NCBI GenBank assembly: GCA_037191015.1 | Contig: JBBCKD010000015.1 | Location: 434,001-498,000 of the forward strand | Direction: 5' to 3' | From: Ravibacter sp037191015 | GTDB taxonomy: Bacteria > Bacteroidota > Bacteroidia > Cytophagales > Spirosomataceae | Length of the DNA stretch: 64,000 bases | Shown: in pieces, positions 7,308-15,698 of the stretch | How the letters are laid out: each line of letters opens with the position of its first letter | Position numbering within the stretch: the stretch's first letter is position 1 | The notes under the pieces: model-generated | The model's input: the letters and a program-made list of their open reading frames with translations, nothing else | Told to the model about the DNA's origin: nothing | Databases searched by the model: none | Program-made: the position numbers and the translations under genes

Positions 7308-8621
7308 ATGAAAAAACTACTTGTATTGATCTTGGCCTGTTCTGTTTTTCTGAACCGTGCCGGAGGACAGTGTCCTGCCGGCAATATTTCGTTTTGGGAA
7401 CAGGAGCAGGTAGACGATTTTCCTGCGACCTGTTTGTCGATAAACGGGGATGTGTATATATATGGGAATGTATCAAACCTAGTGGGCCTTAACCATATTA
7501 CGTCGATTTCGGGTAACCTCAGTATTTATCAGACTTCGATGACTACATTTTCGGGGCTCAGCCAGCTTGAGCACATAGGAGGCGACCTTTACATTTACCA
7601 GCTACCTTCCACTTCCATTGCAGCTCTGGGGAAATCCGGCGGGCTTACTATAGCGAGGGATCTTTACATTTACAACAATCAGTTTCTGACCGGGATCAAC
7701 GGATTAAGCGCCATCAGCTCAGTAGGGCGGGATGTTTACATCTATCAGAACAACGCGCTCACAAGCAGTACGGGACTGGAAGGAATTACTTCTATCGGCC
7801 GCGATCTTAAAATCAACAGGAACCCGCTGCTACAGGATCTTAACGGGTTAAAAGAGGTAACTCAGATAGGCCGGGATATAGAAATATACCAAAATCCTGC
7901 ACTCCTGAGCATTGAAGGGCTGGATAAGCTTTCTTCCGTAAATGGCAACCTCGATGTGTTCCAGAATTCCAGCCTTGCTTCGTGCGTAGCCGGCGCTTTT
8001 TGCAGGGCCTTCGATAATCCGCCCGGGAGGATTAATATATTCAGTAATGCTGCCGGCTGTAATGACGTCGAACAGGTAGCGGGCGCATGCGAAGCATTAC
8101 CTGTCACGCTTCTCTATTTCAAGGCCGGTCAGGAATCGTCGGTGCTGCGGCTGAGCTGGGCCACAACCTCTGAAAGCAACTGCAGCCGGTTTGAGATACT
8201 CGGCAGCGACGACGCGGTCAACTGGCAGAAGGCAGGTAGCGTGCCGGCCATCGGAAATAGTGAAGCGCTGCTGAAGTATGAATTCAGTCAATTTCCGTCC
8301 GGGAGTCCGTCACTCTATTACCGGCTTAAAATTGTAGATCACGACAATAGCTTCTCTTACAGTAAAATAATAGGTATAGACGGTTTCCTTGCAGGCAAGG
8401 CCGTAGTATATCCTAATCCGGCGAAAGACGTATTTTTCATCCGGGATGCCGGGCGACGGATACGCGAGGTCAGGATGCATGATATAAACGGTCGTATGGT
8501 GTTCCGGCAGATGGCCGGACCGGAGTACAGGACCGGGGTGCTGATGCCCGGCGTTTACAGCCTTGCGATCAGCTATGCCGACGGGCCGACAGAATATCGC
8601 CGGGTAGTTTTATCTCCCTAA
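7308..8621 (+). CDS. Secreted T9SS cargo with L-domain-like repeats
   Basis: A 437-residue secreted protein. Residues 1-20 form a signal peptide (MKKLLVLILACSVFLNRAGG). Residues about 45-240 contain some seven units of about 24 residues built on the pattern I-G-x-D/N-L-x-I-Y-x-N, with YIY or IYQ recurring, similar to receptor L-domain or leucine-rich solenoids. Residues about 262-360 are a beta-sandwich of the kind often preceding sorting domains (RLSWATTSESNCSRFEI). Residues 364-437 (VVYPNPAKDVF to the end) are a type A T9SS C-terminal sorting domain, so export across the outer membrane and anchoring or release at the surface is expected. Its ligand is unknown. The stop codon overlaps that of the convergent GH13 gene (CTAA at 8618-8621). 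Confidence 0.85.
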   Translation: MKKLLVLILACSVFLNRAGGQCPAGNISFWEQEQVDDFPATCLSINGDVYIYGNVSNLVGLNHITSISGNLSIYQTSMTTFSGLSQLEHIGGDLYIYQLPSTSIAALGKSGGLTIARDLYIYNNQFLTGINGLSAISSVGRDVYIYQNNALTSSTGLEGITSIGRDLKINRNPLLQDLNGLKEVTQIGRDIEIYQNPALLSIEGLDKLSSVNGNLDVFQNSSLASCVAGAFCRAFDNPPGRINIFSNAAGCNDVEQVAGACEALPVTLLYFKAGQESSVLRLSWATTSESNCSRFEILGSDDAVNWQKAGSVPAIGNSEALLKYEFSQFPSGSPSLYYRLKIVDHDNSFSYSKIIGIDGFLAGKAVVYPNPAKDVFFIRDAGRRIREVRMHDINGRMVFRQMAGPEYRTGVLMPGVYSLAISYADGPTEYRRVVLSP

Positions 8622-10357
8622 TCCATTATTTCCCAGATCCTGAAGGTGTTCGGCGGAAGATTGAGAGGTATTCCATCGGGGGTTTCTGAAAACCGGAAGC
8701 GGAAGTCCCATGTCTGTGCTCCGAAGACCTCTTTTATTGTGTAATAGCGTTCGGTATCCAGTCCGAGCACTTCGCGCCAGACGTGCTCCGGGATGCGGAG
8801 ATGGGTGGAGAAAAGATGGTTCTGGTCAAAATTGTAGGCCAGGATTATCTTCTGCCGGTCGGTGTAGCGAAGGAACGAAAATAGCCGGGAGCTTTCGTAC
8901 CCCGGGCTTTGCCCGTGGGAGTTTACGTATTGAAGGTCAAAAAATGCCCCGGAGCGGAAGGCTTCCTTTTCAGTTACCAGCCGGTTTAAATCCGCATAGA
9001 ATTTCCTGAGCGTCTTTTGCTGCTCAGAGAGTTTTGCCCCGTCGAACCTGCCTTTGTTTACCCAGGCCTGAAGCTCGGGAATACCCCAGTAATCATAGAT
9101 GGTCGTACGGCCGTCGTCTCCCTGGTATCCTTCCGAATCTCTTGCTGCAACACCGACCTCCTGGCCGGAATAAATCATAAGCGGGCCGGTATGGAGCGTT
9201 GCGCTGAGCGCCATGGCCGGGAGCGCCCTGAAGGGATCGCCTGCAAAATAACGGGATGCGATTCGCTGCTCATCATGATTCTCAAGAAAACGGAGCATAT
9301 GAAGTGCGATATCCCCCGACTCCTCCTTCCACAGCCGCGTAATATCGTCTGCGTTTCCATGCCCTTCGACCAGCCTCCGGAGGGTGTCATAGAGCCCGAC
9401 CTTATCGTAAAGGTAATCGAAGCCGCCTTCATGGATATATCTCCTGTATTCTCCCGGGTTGTATATTTCAGCAATGAAAATGATCGCGGGATTGACGCTT
9501 TTAACCTGTGGTATCACCCATGCCCAGAATTCTACGGGAACCATCTCGGCCATATCGCAGCGAAAACCGTCGACCCCTTTTCCGGACCAGTAGAGAAGGA
9601 TATCCCTCATCTTCAGCCAGGTATCGGGTAGCGGATCAAAATGCGCCGTTCTTCCGTTCAGGTAGTCCACTCCATAGTTAAGCTTGGCAGTGTCGTACCA
9701 GTCATAAACGGAAGGAGCCGCGCTGAATACGTCATTACCGGTAGCTTTTGCAGGGATTTCGGTATAATCGTTTTGAGCTTTTACGGGTGAGGATATGCCA
9801 TCCGGGATACTGAAAGCTTCCCCGGGCAGATAATAATAGTTGTTCCGGGCCGAGAACGGCACATCCTGGTTGTCGTTCTCCCCGAAATCGTCGACTCCCT
9901 CCGGCTTCTGATCAGATTTGTAGGCCCGGGCAACGTGGTTGGGAATAAAGTCGATGATGCTCTTTAGCCCGTTCTCCCTGGTGCGGTGGATCAGCGCTTC
10001 AAATTCACTGATCCGCATGGTGACATTCTCAGCCAGATCGGGATCGACATCATAATAATCTTTGACGGCATAGGGCGAGCCAGCGATGCCTTTTACGATC
10101 ATCGGGTGGTCTTTGGCTATTCCGAAAAGGGAGTAGTCGGTAAGGGTGGCATGCTCCAGGACGCCGGTATACCAGACATGTGTGGCGCCGAACTCTCTCA
10201 GGGCGCTTAAGGCCTTATCGGTGATGTCGTTGAACTTTCCGCAGCCGTTTTCTCTGAGGCTTCCGAAAAACTTATTCCCGGTTCTGGTATTGCCGAAATG
10301 ACGAACGAGGAGCTGGTAAACAATGAGTTTGTCATTCTGTCGGACCGTCGCAGGCAT
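8618..10357 (-). CDS. GH13 alpha-amylase family enzyme
   Basis: A 579-residue glycoside hydrolase of family 13 without a signal peptide, hence probably cytoplasmic and acting on alpha-glucan oligosaccharides. All four classical regions are visible: DFIPNH at 136-141, GFRCDMAE with the nucleophile D268, FIAEIY with the acid/base E297, and ENHDEQR with D362. A C-terminal beta domain follows the barrel (SRLFSFLRYTDRQKIILAYNFDQ). The exact specificity (amylase, glucosidase or transferase) cannot be read from the motifs. It stands alone between a T9SS cargo gene and a Uma2 gene, with no starch-utilisation neighbours. Confidence 0.88.
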   Translation of the reverse strand: MPATVRQNDKLIVYQLLVRHFGNTRTGNKFFGSLRENGCGKFNDITDKALSALREFGATHVWYTGVLEHATLTDYSLFGIAKDHPMIVKGIAGSPYAVKDYYDVDPDLAENVTMRISEFEALIHRTRENGLKSIIDFIPNHVARAYKSDQKPEGVDDFGENDNQDVPFSARNNYYYLPGEAFSIPDGISSPVKAQNDYTEIPAKATGNDVFSAAPSVYDWYDTAKLNYGVDYLNGRTAHFDPLPDTWLKMRDILLYWSGKGVDGFRCDMAEMVPVEFWAWVIPQVKSVNPAIIFIAEIYNPGEYRRYIHEGGFDYLYDKVGLYDTLRRLVEGHGNADDITRLWKEESGDIALHMLRFLENHDEQRIASRYFAGDPFRALPAMALSATLHTGPLMIYSGQEVGVAARDSEGYQGDDGRTTIYDYWGIPELQAWVNKGRFDGAKLSEQQKTLRKFYADLNRLVTEKEAFRSGAFFDLQYVNSHGQSPGYESSRLFSFLRYTDRQKIILAYNFDQNHLFSTHLRIPEHVWREVLGLDTERYYTIKEVFGAQTWDFRFRFSETPDGIPLNLPPNTFRIWEIMD

Positions 10358-10498
10358 GGCATTTTCAGATTTAGTATCAAGCGAGCAGCTAAAATACGCA
10401 AATTCTCTTCTCCCGAAGGTTTTTAACAGGGATTTAAAGCCGGTATTCTCACAATTACCCGGGCAGGCTGTATGTTACAAGAGCCTTTTGTAAAAGGC

Positions 10499-10528
10499 TT
10501 GAAAGTTCTGCAGATTCATTTATCTTTA
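10499..10528 (+). promoter_or_regulatory. Candidate promoter of the Uma2 gene
   Basis: TTG at 10499-10501, a 19-base spacer and TATCTTTA at 10521-10528, one base away from the Bacteroidota -33/-7 consensus TTG...TAnnTTTG. Transcription would start about 17-20 bases upstream of the ATG at 10552. An 18-base hairpin sequence AGCCTTTTGTAAAAGGCT (10482-10499, odd loop GT) abuts the -33 element. Confidence 0.5.
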
Positions 10529-10551
10529 CTCAGGAACAACAAGCTACGACT

Positions 10552-11184
10552 ATGAAATCAAAAAATGTTGTAGAGGAGCCTGTCGTGGCTTACGAGCCCG
10601 AAATCGTATCGTTAGACCAGCTGGATTTTTCCAGGCGATACTCCTATGCGGATTACTTCAGATGGAAGTTCCAGGAGAGGGTGGAGCTGATCAAGGGGCT
10701 CATTCACAAGATGAGCGCGCCCAGTCCGACGCATCAATCCGTTTCCACCTACTTTACCAGTACACTTTTTAATTTCTTCAGGAGAAAAGCCTGCAAAGTT
10801 TTTGCAGCACCTTTCGACGTCAGGCTACCCGACCCGAAAAAGCAGACTGATGATCAGCTTGTATTTACCGTAGTGCAGCCTGACCTGTGCGTAATATGTG
10901 ATCCCGATAAAATAGACGCCCGTGGGTGCATAGGTGCGCCCGATCTTATCATCGAGATCCTCTCTCCCGGTAACACGGCGAGGGAGATGGGGATCAAATT
11001 TGACCTTTATCAAGAAAAAGGTGTAAAGGAATACTGGCTGGTGGAACCAACAGATAAGGCCATCCTGGTATATGTTCTTCAGGATGGCAGATATGTCGGC
11101 CTGAAGCCCTTTACAGAAGAGGACGAGATGGTATCCCCGCTCTTCCCGGAATTGAGATTTGCTGTTAAAGAAGCATTTGAATAG
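10552..11184 (+). CDS. Uma2-family (DUF820) PD-(D/E)XK nuclease-like protein
   Basis: A 210-residue protein of the Uma2 family, which has a restriction-endonuclease-like fold. The conserved core is present: an N-terminal YSYADYFRW...RVELIKGLI element, PDLCVIC, GAPDLIIEILSPGNTAREM (with the D, E and S of the active-site strand), then KFDLYQEKGVKEYWLVEP. Uma2 genes are greatly expanded in cyanobacteria and some Bacteroidota; their biological role is not established. It has its own promoter, no partner gene and no visible mobile element. Its last codons mirror those of the convergent MFS gene and form a hairpin (11172-11220). Confidence 0.88.
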   Translation: MKSKNVVEEPVVAYEPEIVSLDQLDFSRRYSYADYFRWKFQERVELIKGLIHKMSAPSPTHQSVSTYFTSTLFNFFRRKACKVFAAPFDVRLPDPKKQTDDQLVFTVVQPDLCVICDPDKIDARGCIGAPDLIIEILSPGNTAREMGIKFDLYQEKGVKEYWLVEPTDKAILVYVLQDGRYVGLKPFTEEDEMVSPLFPELRFAVKEAFE

Positions 11185-11220
11185 GAGGACCCGGCGTTGC
11201 GGAAATCCTATTTAAATGCT
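11172..11220. terminator. Bidirectional hairpin formed by two convergent gene ends
   Basis: Left arm AGCATTTGAATAGGA (11172-11186) pairs with right arm TCCTATTTAAATGCT (11206-11220) over 15 positions, with one G-U wobble in the plus transcript and one A-C mismatch in the minus transcript; the loop is 19 bases. The left arm includes the Uma2 stop and the right arm the MFS stop. It probably serves as a shared transcription end, although no clear T-run follows on either strand. Confidence 0.6.
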
Positions 11221-12446
11221 GAAATTCTTGGTACCAGGAGGGCAATAAGCAATCCCATAACGGAGATGATGCCGAAGGAGAAACGGAGATCGGTGAGCTC
11301 GGCTACAAACCCGATGAGCGGGGGCCCGAGGAGGAATCCCAGGTAGCTGATTCCCGAAACACCCGCCAGCGCGATCGACGGCGCCATACCCGGTATTTTT
11401 CCGGCTGTACTATACACCATCGGCACTACGGAAGAAACTCCGAAGCCTACGATGATGAAACCTAACGTTGCGGTAAGCAGCTGGGGGAAGAAAATAGCTG
11501 TGCTGAGACCTGTAAAAATGAGCAGGCCGTTTAGCTGAAGCATCCGTTGTTTGCCGAACCGCACCTGCAGCTTATCGCCGGTAAAACGCCCCAATGCCAT
11601 CATGATCATGAAAGAAGCATATCCCAGGGGGATCAGGCTGCCTTCGGCCTTTACAATTTTCTGAAAGTATACTCCGCTCCAGTCAAACATGGTGCCTTCG
11701 CTTGCCATACAGCAGAACCCGATGATGCCCAGTTGAAGGATCGCTTTCGGAGGCTTCCGGAAACGGGACGTTTTTTCCGCTGATTCCTGCGCCGGAGAAG
11801 TGGTTGCACTCTCCGTAAGAAACCTGTTGGCAAGGAGAGTAGAGATAATACCTGCAATAGCGATGATCCAGAAGTGCTGGTAGGGCGTCAGCTTAAGGCT
11901 GATCATGAGCAGCCCGATAAGCGCGCCGCTGAATCCGGCCGTTGACCATACACCGTGAAAGGATGCTAAGATAGGTCTTCCATACATTTTTTCGACACCT
12001 ACCGCCTGAGTGTTGACTGAAATGTTGCAGAGGTTGCCGGAAATCCCCATCGTAAACAGGGCGAGACCTAATTGCCAGCCTTCTTTCGCAAGCCCCAGGT
12101 TGGTCAGGCTGAAGGCGTAGAAAACAAAGGCAATTCCCAGGGTGATCTTGCTGCCGTACCTTGCTACAATCCTGCCTGAAAAAGGAAGCGTGAGCATCTG
12201 GCCGGCCGGTAAAGCCAGCAGCAGCGTACCCAGTAAAGCTTCACTTAACCTGAGGGAGGCCTTGATGTCCGGGATCCTGCTGGCCCAGGTAGCAAAGGAA
12301 AGCCCGAGACAGAAAAAATAAACGGCTACTGCAATTCTCTGATGACTTTTATTAAAAACAGGCGGTGTGCTCCTGTGTAGGTGTAATCTTTCTTTTGTTA
12401 TATAACTCTTCGGTATTCTTAATACCTTTTCAAGGCTAATATTCAT
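11208..12446 (-). CDS. MFS transporter, YbjJ-like
   Basis: A 412-residue major facilitator superfamily protein with twelve predicted membrane spans starting at about residue 36 (RIAVAVYFFCLGLSFATWASRIPDIK). The motif WASRIPDIK in the first loop and the general pattern resemble E. coli YbjJ and related proteins of unknown substrate. The first 35 residues are a polar cytoplasmic extension; the ATG at 12446 follows a well-matched promoter (12469-12500), which supports this start. It is a single-gene unit, convergent with the Uma2 gene. Confidence 0.87.
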   Translation of the reverse strand: MNISLEKVLRIPKSYITKERLHLHRSTPPVFNKSHQRIAVAVYFFCLGLSFATWASRIPDIKASLRLSEALLGTLLLALPAGQMLTLPFSGRIVARYGSKITLGIAFVFYAFSLTNLGLAKEGWQLGLALFTMGISGNLCNISVNTQAVGVEKMYGRPILASFHGVWSTAGFSGALIGLLMISLKLTPYQHFWIIAIAGIISTLLANRFLTESATTSPAQESAEKTSRFRKPPKAILQLGIIGFCCMASEGTMFDWSGVYFQKIVKAEGSLIPLGYASFMIMMALGRFTGDKLQVRFGKQRMLQLNGLLIFTGLSTAIFFPQLLTATLGFIIVGFGVSSVVPMVYSTAGKIPGMAPSIALAGVSGISYLGFLLGPPLIGFVAELTDLRFSFGIISVMGLLIALLVPRISAFK

Positions 12447-12468
12447 GATGTTGATGTGTAATCCGGTG

Positions 12469-12500
12469 CAAAATTAATGTATTGCGATCGAAATGCACAA
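12469..12500 (-). promoter_or_regulatory. Promoter of the YbjJ-like MFS gene
   Basis: On the minus strand TTG (12500-12498), a 21-base spacer, and TAATTTTG (12476-12469), an exact match to the Bacteroidota consensus TTG-N17-23-TAnnTTTG. Two direct repeats TTTGAAAAGT lie upstream at 12523-12532 and 12539-12548, where an activator could bind. Confidence 0.7.
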
Positions 12501-12619
12501 CTATTATCAGAAAGTTCGAATATTTGAAAAGTTAAATGTTTGAAAAGTGCAGAAATTCCCCGGGACAGTAGAATAAGCTTAAATATATAGCGCTTTCCTT
12601 ACCGGCCGGGTTGCCGGGA

Positions 12620-13177
12620 TCAGTACAACTGGCCGAAAGTCCCTTTCAGATAGCCGTCGTAAGGCTCTTTTTTGTAGTGATCGCCGCCGATGTAAGTTAC
12701 GATCTGGTAAAATTCTCCGGGCTTGATATAACCGGGCACAGGCTGGATGACCTTAAAGTTTTCGTCAATGAAGACCGTGGTAGGGAAGCTAGGCTTATTA
12801 TTGCTCAGCACCATAGCCCAGGAATGGATCCCTCCTTTCCCCTGAGCCATAAAATGATAGCTCCTGGTTCCCAGTTTAATGCTCTGGCGCTGCTCGGCAT
12901 TGAATTTGACAGGATAGTAATTTTTGTTGATATATTCAGCGATTTCCGCTTTAGCATAGGTTTCCCTGTCCATTACCTTACACCAGCCGCACCAGTCGGT
13001 ATAAAGGTCGACAAGTATCTTGCGCGGCTCTTTCGCGTTGAGGGCGTAGGCCTCTTCAGGTGTGACCCAGTTTACCCTGGCTTTTTTGTCGGCAGGAGCC
13101 GGTACAGGGAGGTCGAAAGAAGATAACCCGGTTATAAATATGAGCGCTAGGAAAGCCGCACCAGCCAGTCTGAACAT
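12620..13177 (-). CDS. Exported thioredoxin-like protein
   Basis: A 185-residue protein with an N-terminal signal segment (about residues 1-20, MFRLAGAAFLALIFITGLSS) and a thioredoxin fold of the DUF255/thioredoxin_7 kind. The active site reads DWCGWCK, Cys63 and Cys66, followed by YINKNYYPVKFNAE. It probably reduces or isomerises disulphides in the periplasm, or delivers electrons to an unknown partner. It is transcribed alone, with a 19-base palindrome 30 bases upstream of its start (13207-13225). Confidence 0.88.
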   Translation of the reverse strand: MFRLAGAAFLALIFITGLSSFDLPVPAPADKKARVNWVTPEEAYALNAKEPRKILVDLYTDWCGWCKVMDRETYAKAEIAEYINKNYYPVKFNAEQRQSIKLGTRSYHFMAQGKGGIHSWAMVLSNNKPSFPTTVFIDENFKVIQPVPGYIKPGEFYQIVTYIGGDHYKKEPYDGYLKGTFGQLY

Positions 13178-13206
13178 TCTTTTTAACTGTTAACTAAGTA
13201 ATCGAT

Positions 13207-13225
13207 ATAATAACCCGGTTATTAT
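13207..13225. promoter_or_regulatory. Operator-like palindrome upstream of the thioredoxin gene
   Basis: ATAATAACCCGGTTATTAT is a perfect 9-1-9 palindrome, 30 bases before the start codon on the minus strand. A second overlapping pairing, CCCGG...CCGGG at 13214-13230, exists in the same place. Symmetry and position fit a repressor site or a leader hairpin; the binding protein is unknown. Confidence 0.45.
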
Positions 13226-13286
13226 CCGGGATTCATGTTAAATAACAGTTTTTTGACGTTAAAAATTACACAGGAAGAAAAAATCC

Positions 13287-15410
13287 TCATTGTCCCGTCA
13301 TTATTTTTTTTATAATCCTGCCTTTCCCCGATTCAAATTGCAGCAGGTAAAGCCCTTGTACCCAATTGCGGGACGGGATTTTAATCACCCTGGTATCTTC
13401 CGGAAATTCGAAGCGGTCGACAGCGCGTCCCAGGGCGTCGTATACCGAAAGAGTACCCCCTGCCGGCTCCCCGAGCTCAATGGTGAGCTGGCTTCCCGGT
13501 TTCAGCGGGTTGGGATAAACCAGCGCGTCCGGCGTGTTCTCTTCTTCCGTAGCGGCGATCAGGGGAAAATTGATGTCGGCGAATCCATAGTCGGCCGATT
13601 CCGAAGTGCTGCTCACAGCCTTGATACGGTATGACAGGACACCCTCTTTATCTTCAGGTGTGTCCCTGAAAGCGGTGGTGCCTGCACCGGTAGCACCGAT
13701 TGTAATCCACCTGCTTTCAGATTCTTTCTTCCGCTGAAGTACATACGATCCGGCGCCGGAAACGTCATTCCATTTGAGGTCGACCGAAATAAGATCGGTG
13801 GTCGCGGAAAGCGCCGGCGTACCGAGCGCATTGCCTATCGGGACTTGATAAAAGGTAAAGGCGCGCATCCCTTTCCCGTTTGTGATGAAGGGGCCGGTAA
13901 AAGGATAGTAGCTGCCGCCCGTCTCCAGGAAAGGAGGCAGGTAGTTCAGGGTGCCTGCATGCTGAGGCGCCTTCAACGTCAGGGTAACCCGGTTGCCTTC
14001 GGCTTTTCCGGAGCTGACAGCCCCTGCGGCATCGTCTAGGTAGAAAAAGTCTTTGATATCCAGCACGACAGAACCGTTCGGCTGATACGGATCGGGGTAC
14101 ACCAGCTCCTGATGCTCATCAAACACGAGTATCAGCTCCTTTTTTTCGTCGTTTTTATAGAAAGCTTTCCTGATATCGGGAGAGTCTATCTGGAGCGTAT
14201 CCTGCAGGTTATAGAAGTCCCTGCTGATCAGTCTTGAGACTTCGAACCCGCTTTGGATATTGCCCTCACGTCCATAGTGAAGCCCGTCGAACTCCTTTGT
14301 GCCGACAGTAGCGAGCGAGCGGATATCAGGGTAAATATGAGGCAGCCTGCGCTGATAGTCCCGCAATATAGCACCGGTCAGGGAAGGGTAATATATGATG
14401 TCGATCTGGAAGACATATGTTTTCCTGATGGCCGGAATGTCGGTTTTCAGATGGTGGTACAGCTTGTCAAAATTTTCTTCCCAGTTCCAGCCTTCATGGT
14501 AAGCTTCGGTTTCTCCCTGACGGTAGATGAATGCCTTGCAAACGGAGGCAATGCCTGATTTCTGAACGCGGTACAGCATTCTGCCATAGCCGGTTGTGAG
14601 ATCGGCAGGATTGTTCTCGGTTCGCACCGCATGACCAAATGCAGACGACCAGTGGAACCCTCCGTTAATGAGACAGTTCGGGACACCGCTTTGCTCGGCG
14701 AGCCGCCTCTGAATTTCCAGCCCCATAGCACCCACATTTGTTTTGCCCGACTGGTTGGAAATGGCCCATAAAGTATCGGCCGGATCGTAGTATTCGGTGT
14801 TGAGAGTGCCGGTGATTACCCCGAATGTCCTGCAGAAATCGTTCGTTTCGCTCTCTATAAAGAACCCCGTGGAGTTGGATTGCCCCATGATGATGAACGC
14901 ATCGCCGCTGACTATCTTTTCGCGCGACACGATCAGAATGGAATCGGAAGCTTTGCATGCGTAAACGCTGAAATTATAGTTAGCCAGCTCTGCTTTGATT
15001 GTGGTACTGCCGGCAGAAAACGATCCGACGCTTCCGTTATAGGTGATCGGGGCTTTGATATACCGGATACGGGTATCGTTGCGGGTTACAACGACAGACA
15101 TATAGCTGTAGCCAGGGACTTCAATTATACCCGAGACAGGTACTTCAGCTTCGTTCTTTTCGTTCCGCGGATAAAGCTGATAATTCTGGGGAAGCTGGTT
15201 GAAAACGACAGAATGGAATCGCTGAGCAGAGACCGGGTTACCGGCCGGGAAGCAGCAGCAGAGAATAACCAGGCAGCGGAAAAAATAGCGCGCAATGTGT
15301 ACCCGGGAAAGCGCTGATGGTCGCGGCCGGGAAGAATTAAGAACGGATGCTCCGGTGAAAGCATTCACAAACGGTATTTTGCGAATCAGCGAAGACGAAA
15401 TCTGTTTCAA
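13287..15410 (-). CDS. Secreted SGNH-type esterase with T9SS sorting domain
   Basis: A 707-residue exported protein. After a hydrophobic export signal at about residues 41-62 come an N-terminal beta domain, a sialate O-acetylesterase/SGNH catalytic region with MGQSNSTGF (nucleophile Ser178) and the late HYGREGN block, a fibronectin III-like domain at about 532-615 (VDLKWNDVSGAGSYVLQRK), and a type A T9SS sorting domain from residue 629 (ALVYPNPLKP). It should be delivered to the cell surface to remove acetyl groups from glycans. The first codon is TTG and the n-region is unusually long, so a later start such as GTG at 15368 is possible. It lies 109 bases upstream of the thioredoxin-like gene. 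Confidence 0.8.
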   Translation of the reverse strand: MKQISSSLIRKIPFVNAFTGASVLNSSRPRPSALSRVHIARYFFRCLVILCCCFPAGNPVSAQRFHSVVFNQLPQNYQLYPRNEKNEAEVPVSGIIEVPGYSYMSVVVTRNDTRIRYIKAPITYNGSVGSFSAGSTTIKAELANYNFSVYACKASDSILIVSREKIVSGDAFIIMGQSNSTGFFIESETNDFCRTFGVITGTLNTEYYDPADTLWAISNQSGKTNVGAMGLEIQRRLAEQSGVPNCLINGGFHWSSAFGHAVRTENNPADLTTGYGRMLYRVQKSGIASVCKAFIYRQGETEAYHEGWNWEENFDKLYHHLKTDIPAIRKTYVFQIDIIYYPSLTGAILRDYQRRLPHIYPDIRSLATVGTKEFDGLHYGREGNIQSGFEVSRLISRDFYNLQDTLQIDSPDIRKAFYKNDEKKELILVFDEHQELVYPDPYQPNGSVVLDIKDFFYLDDAAGAVSSGKAEGNRVTLTLKAPQHAGTLNYLPPFLETGGSYYPFTGPFITNGKGMRAFTFYQVPIGNALGTPALSATTDLISVDLKWNDVSGAGSYVLQRKKESESRWITIGATGAGTTAFRDTPEDKEGVLSYRIKAVSSTSESADYGFADINFPLIAATEEENTPDALVYPNPLKPGSQLTIELGEPAGGTLSVYDALGRAVDRFEFPEDTRVIKIPSRNWVQGLYLLQFESGKGRIIKKIMTGQ

Positions 15411-15562
15411 GGGCGGTGTGTTTTAAGTATAAATATTCAGGGACAAAACGCTGTTTGACAGCCCGAGGTCCCCGACAGGTACAATGCCGGATTCAAACCT
15501 AAATAAGATCCCGGATATTTACAAGGTGTCTGTCGGCCTGTTCAAAATGAGTTGATCACTAT

Positions 15563-15622
15563 AAAAAACTGTTCCCTTCCTGCCTTTGCTGTGAAACAAC
15601 TGAAAAGGCAGGAAGGGAACAG
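15563..15622 (-). terminator. Strong rho-independent terminator after yceI
   Basis: A perfect 19-base stem CTGTTCCCTTCCTGCCTTT (plus-strand arms 15569-15587 and 15604-15622) with a 16-base loop, followed on the minus strand by six T residues (15568-15563). A second hairpin with GCCGCC (15638-15643) and GGCGGC (15670-15675) arms lies between it and the yceI stop. Confidence 0.85.
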
Positions 15623-15698
15623 AAATGATTTACCGGGCCGCCAGGGTTTTGCGTGCGCAAACCATTACCGGCGGCGAAAAGCATTGAAGCTTCTTTTA

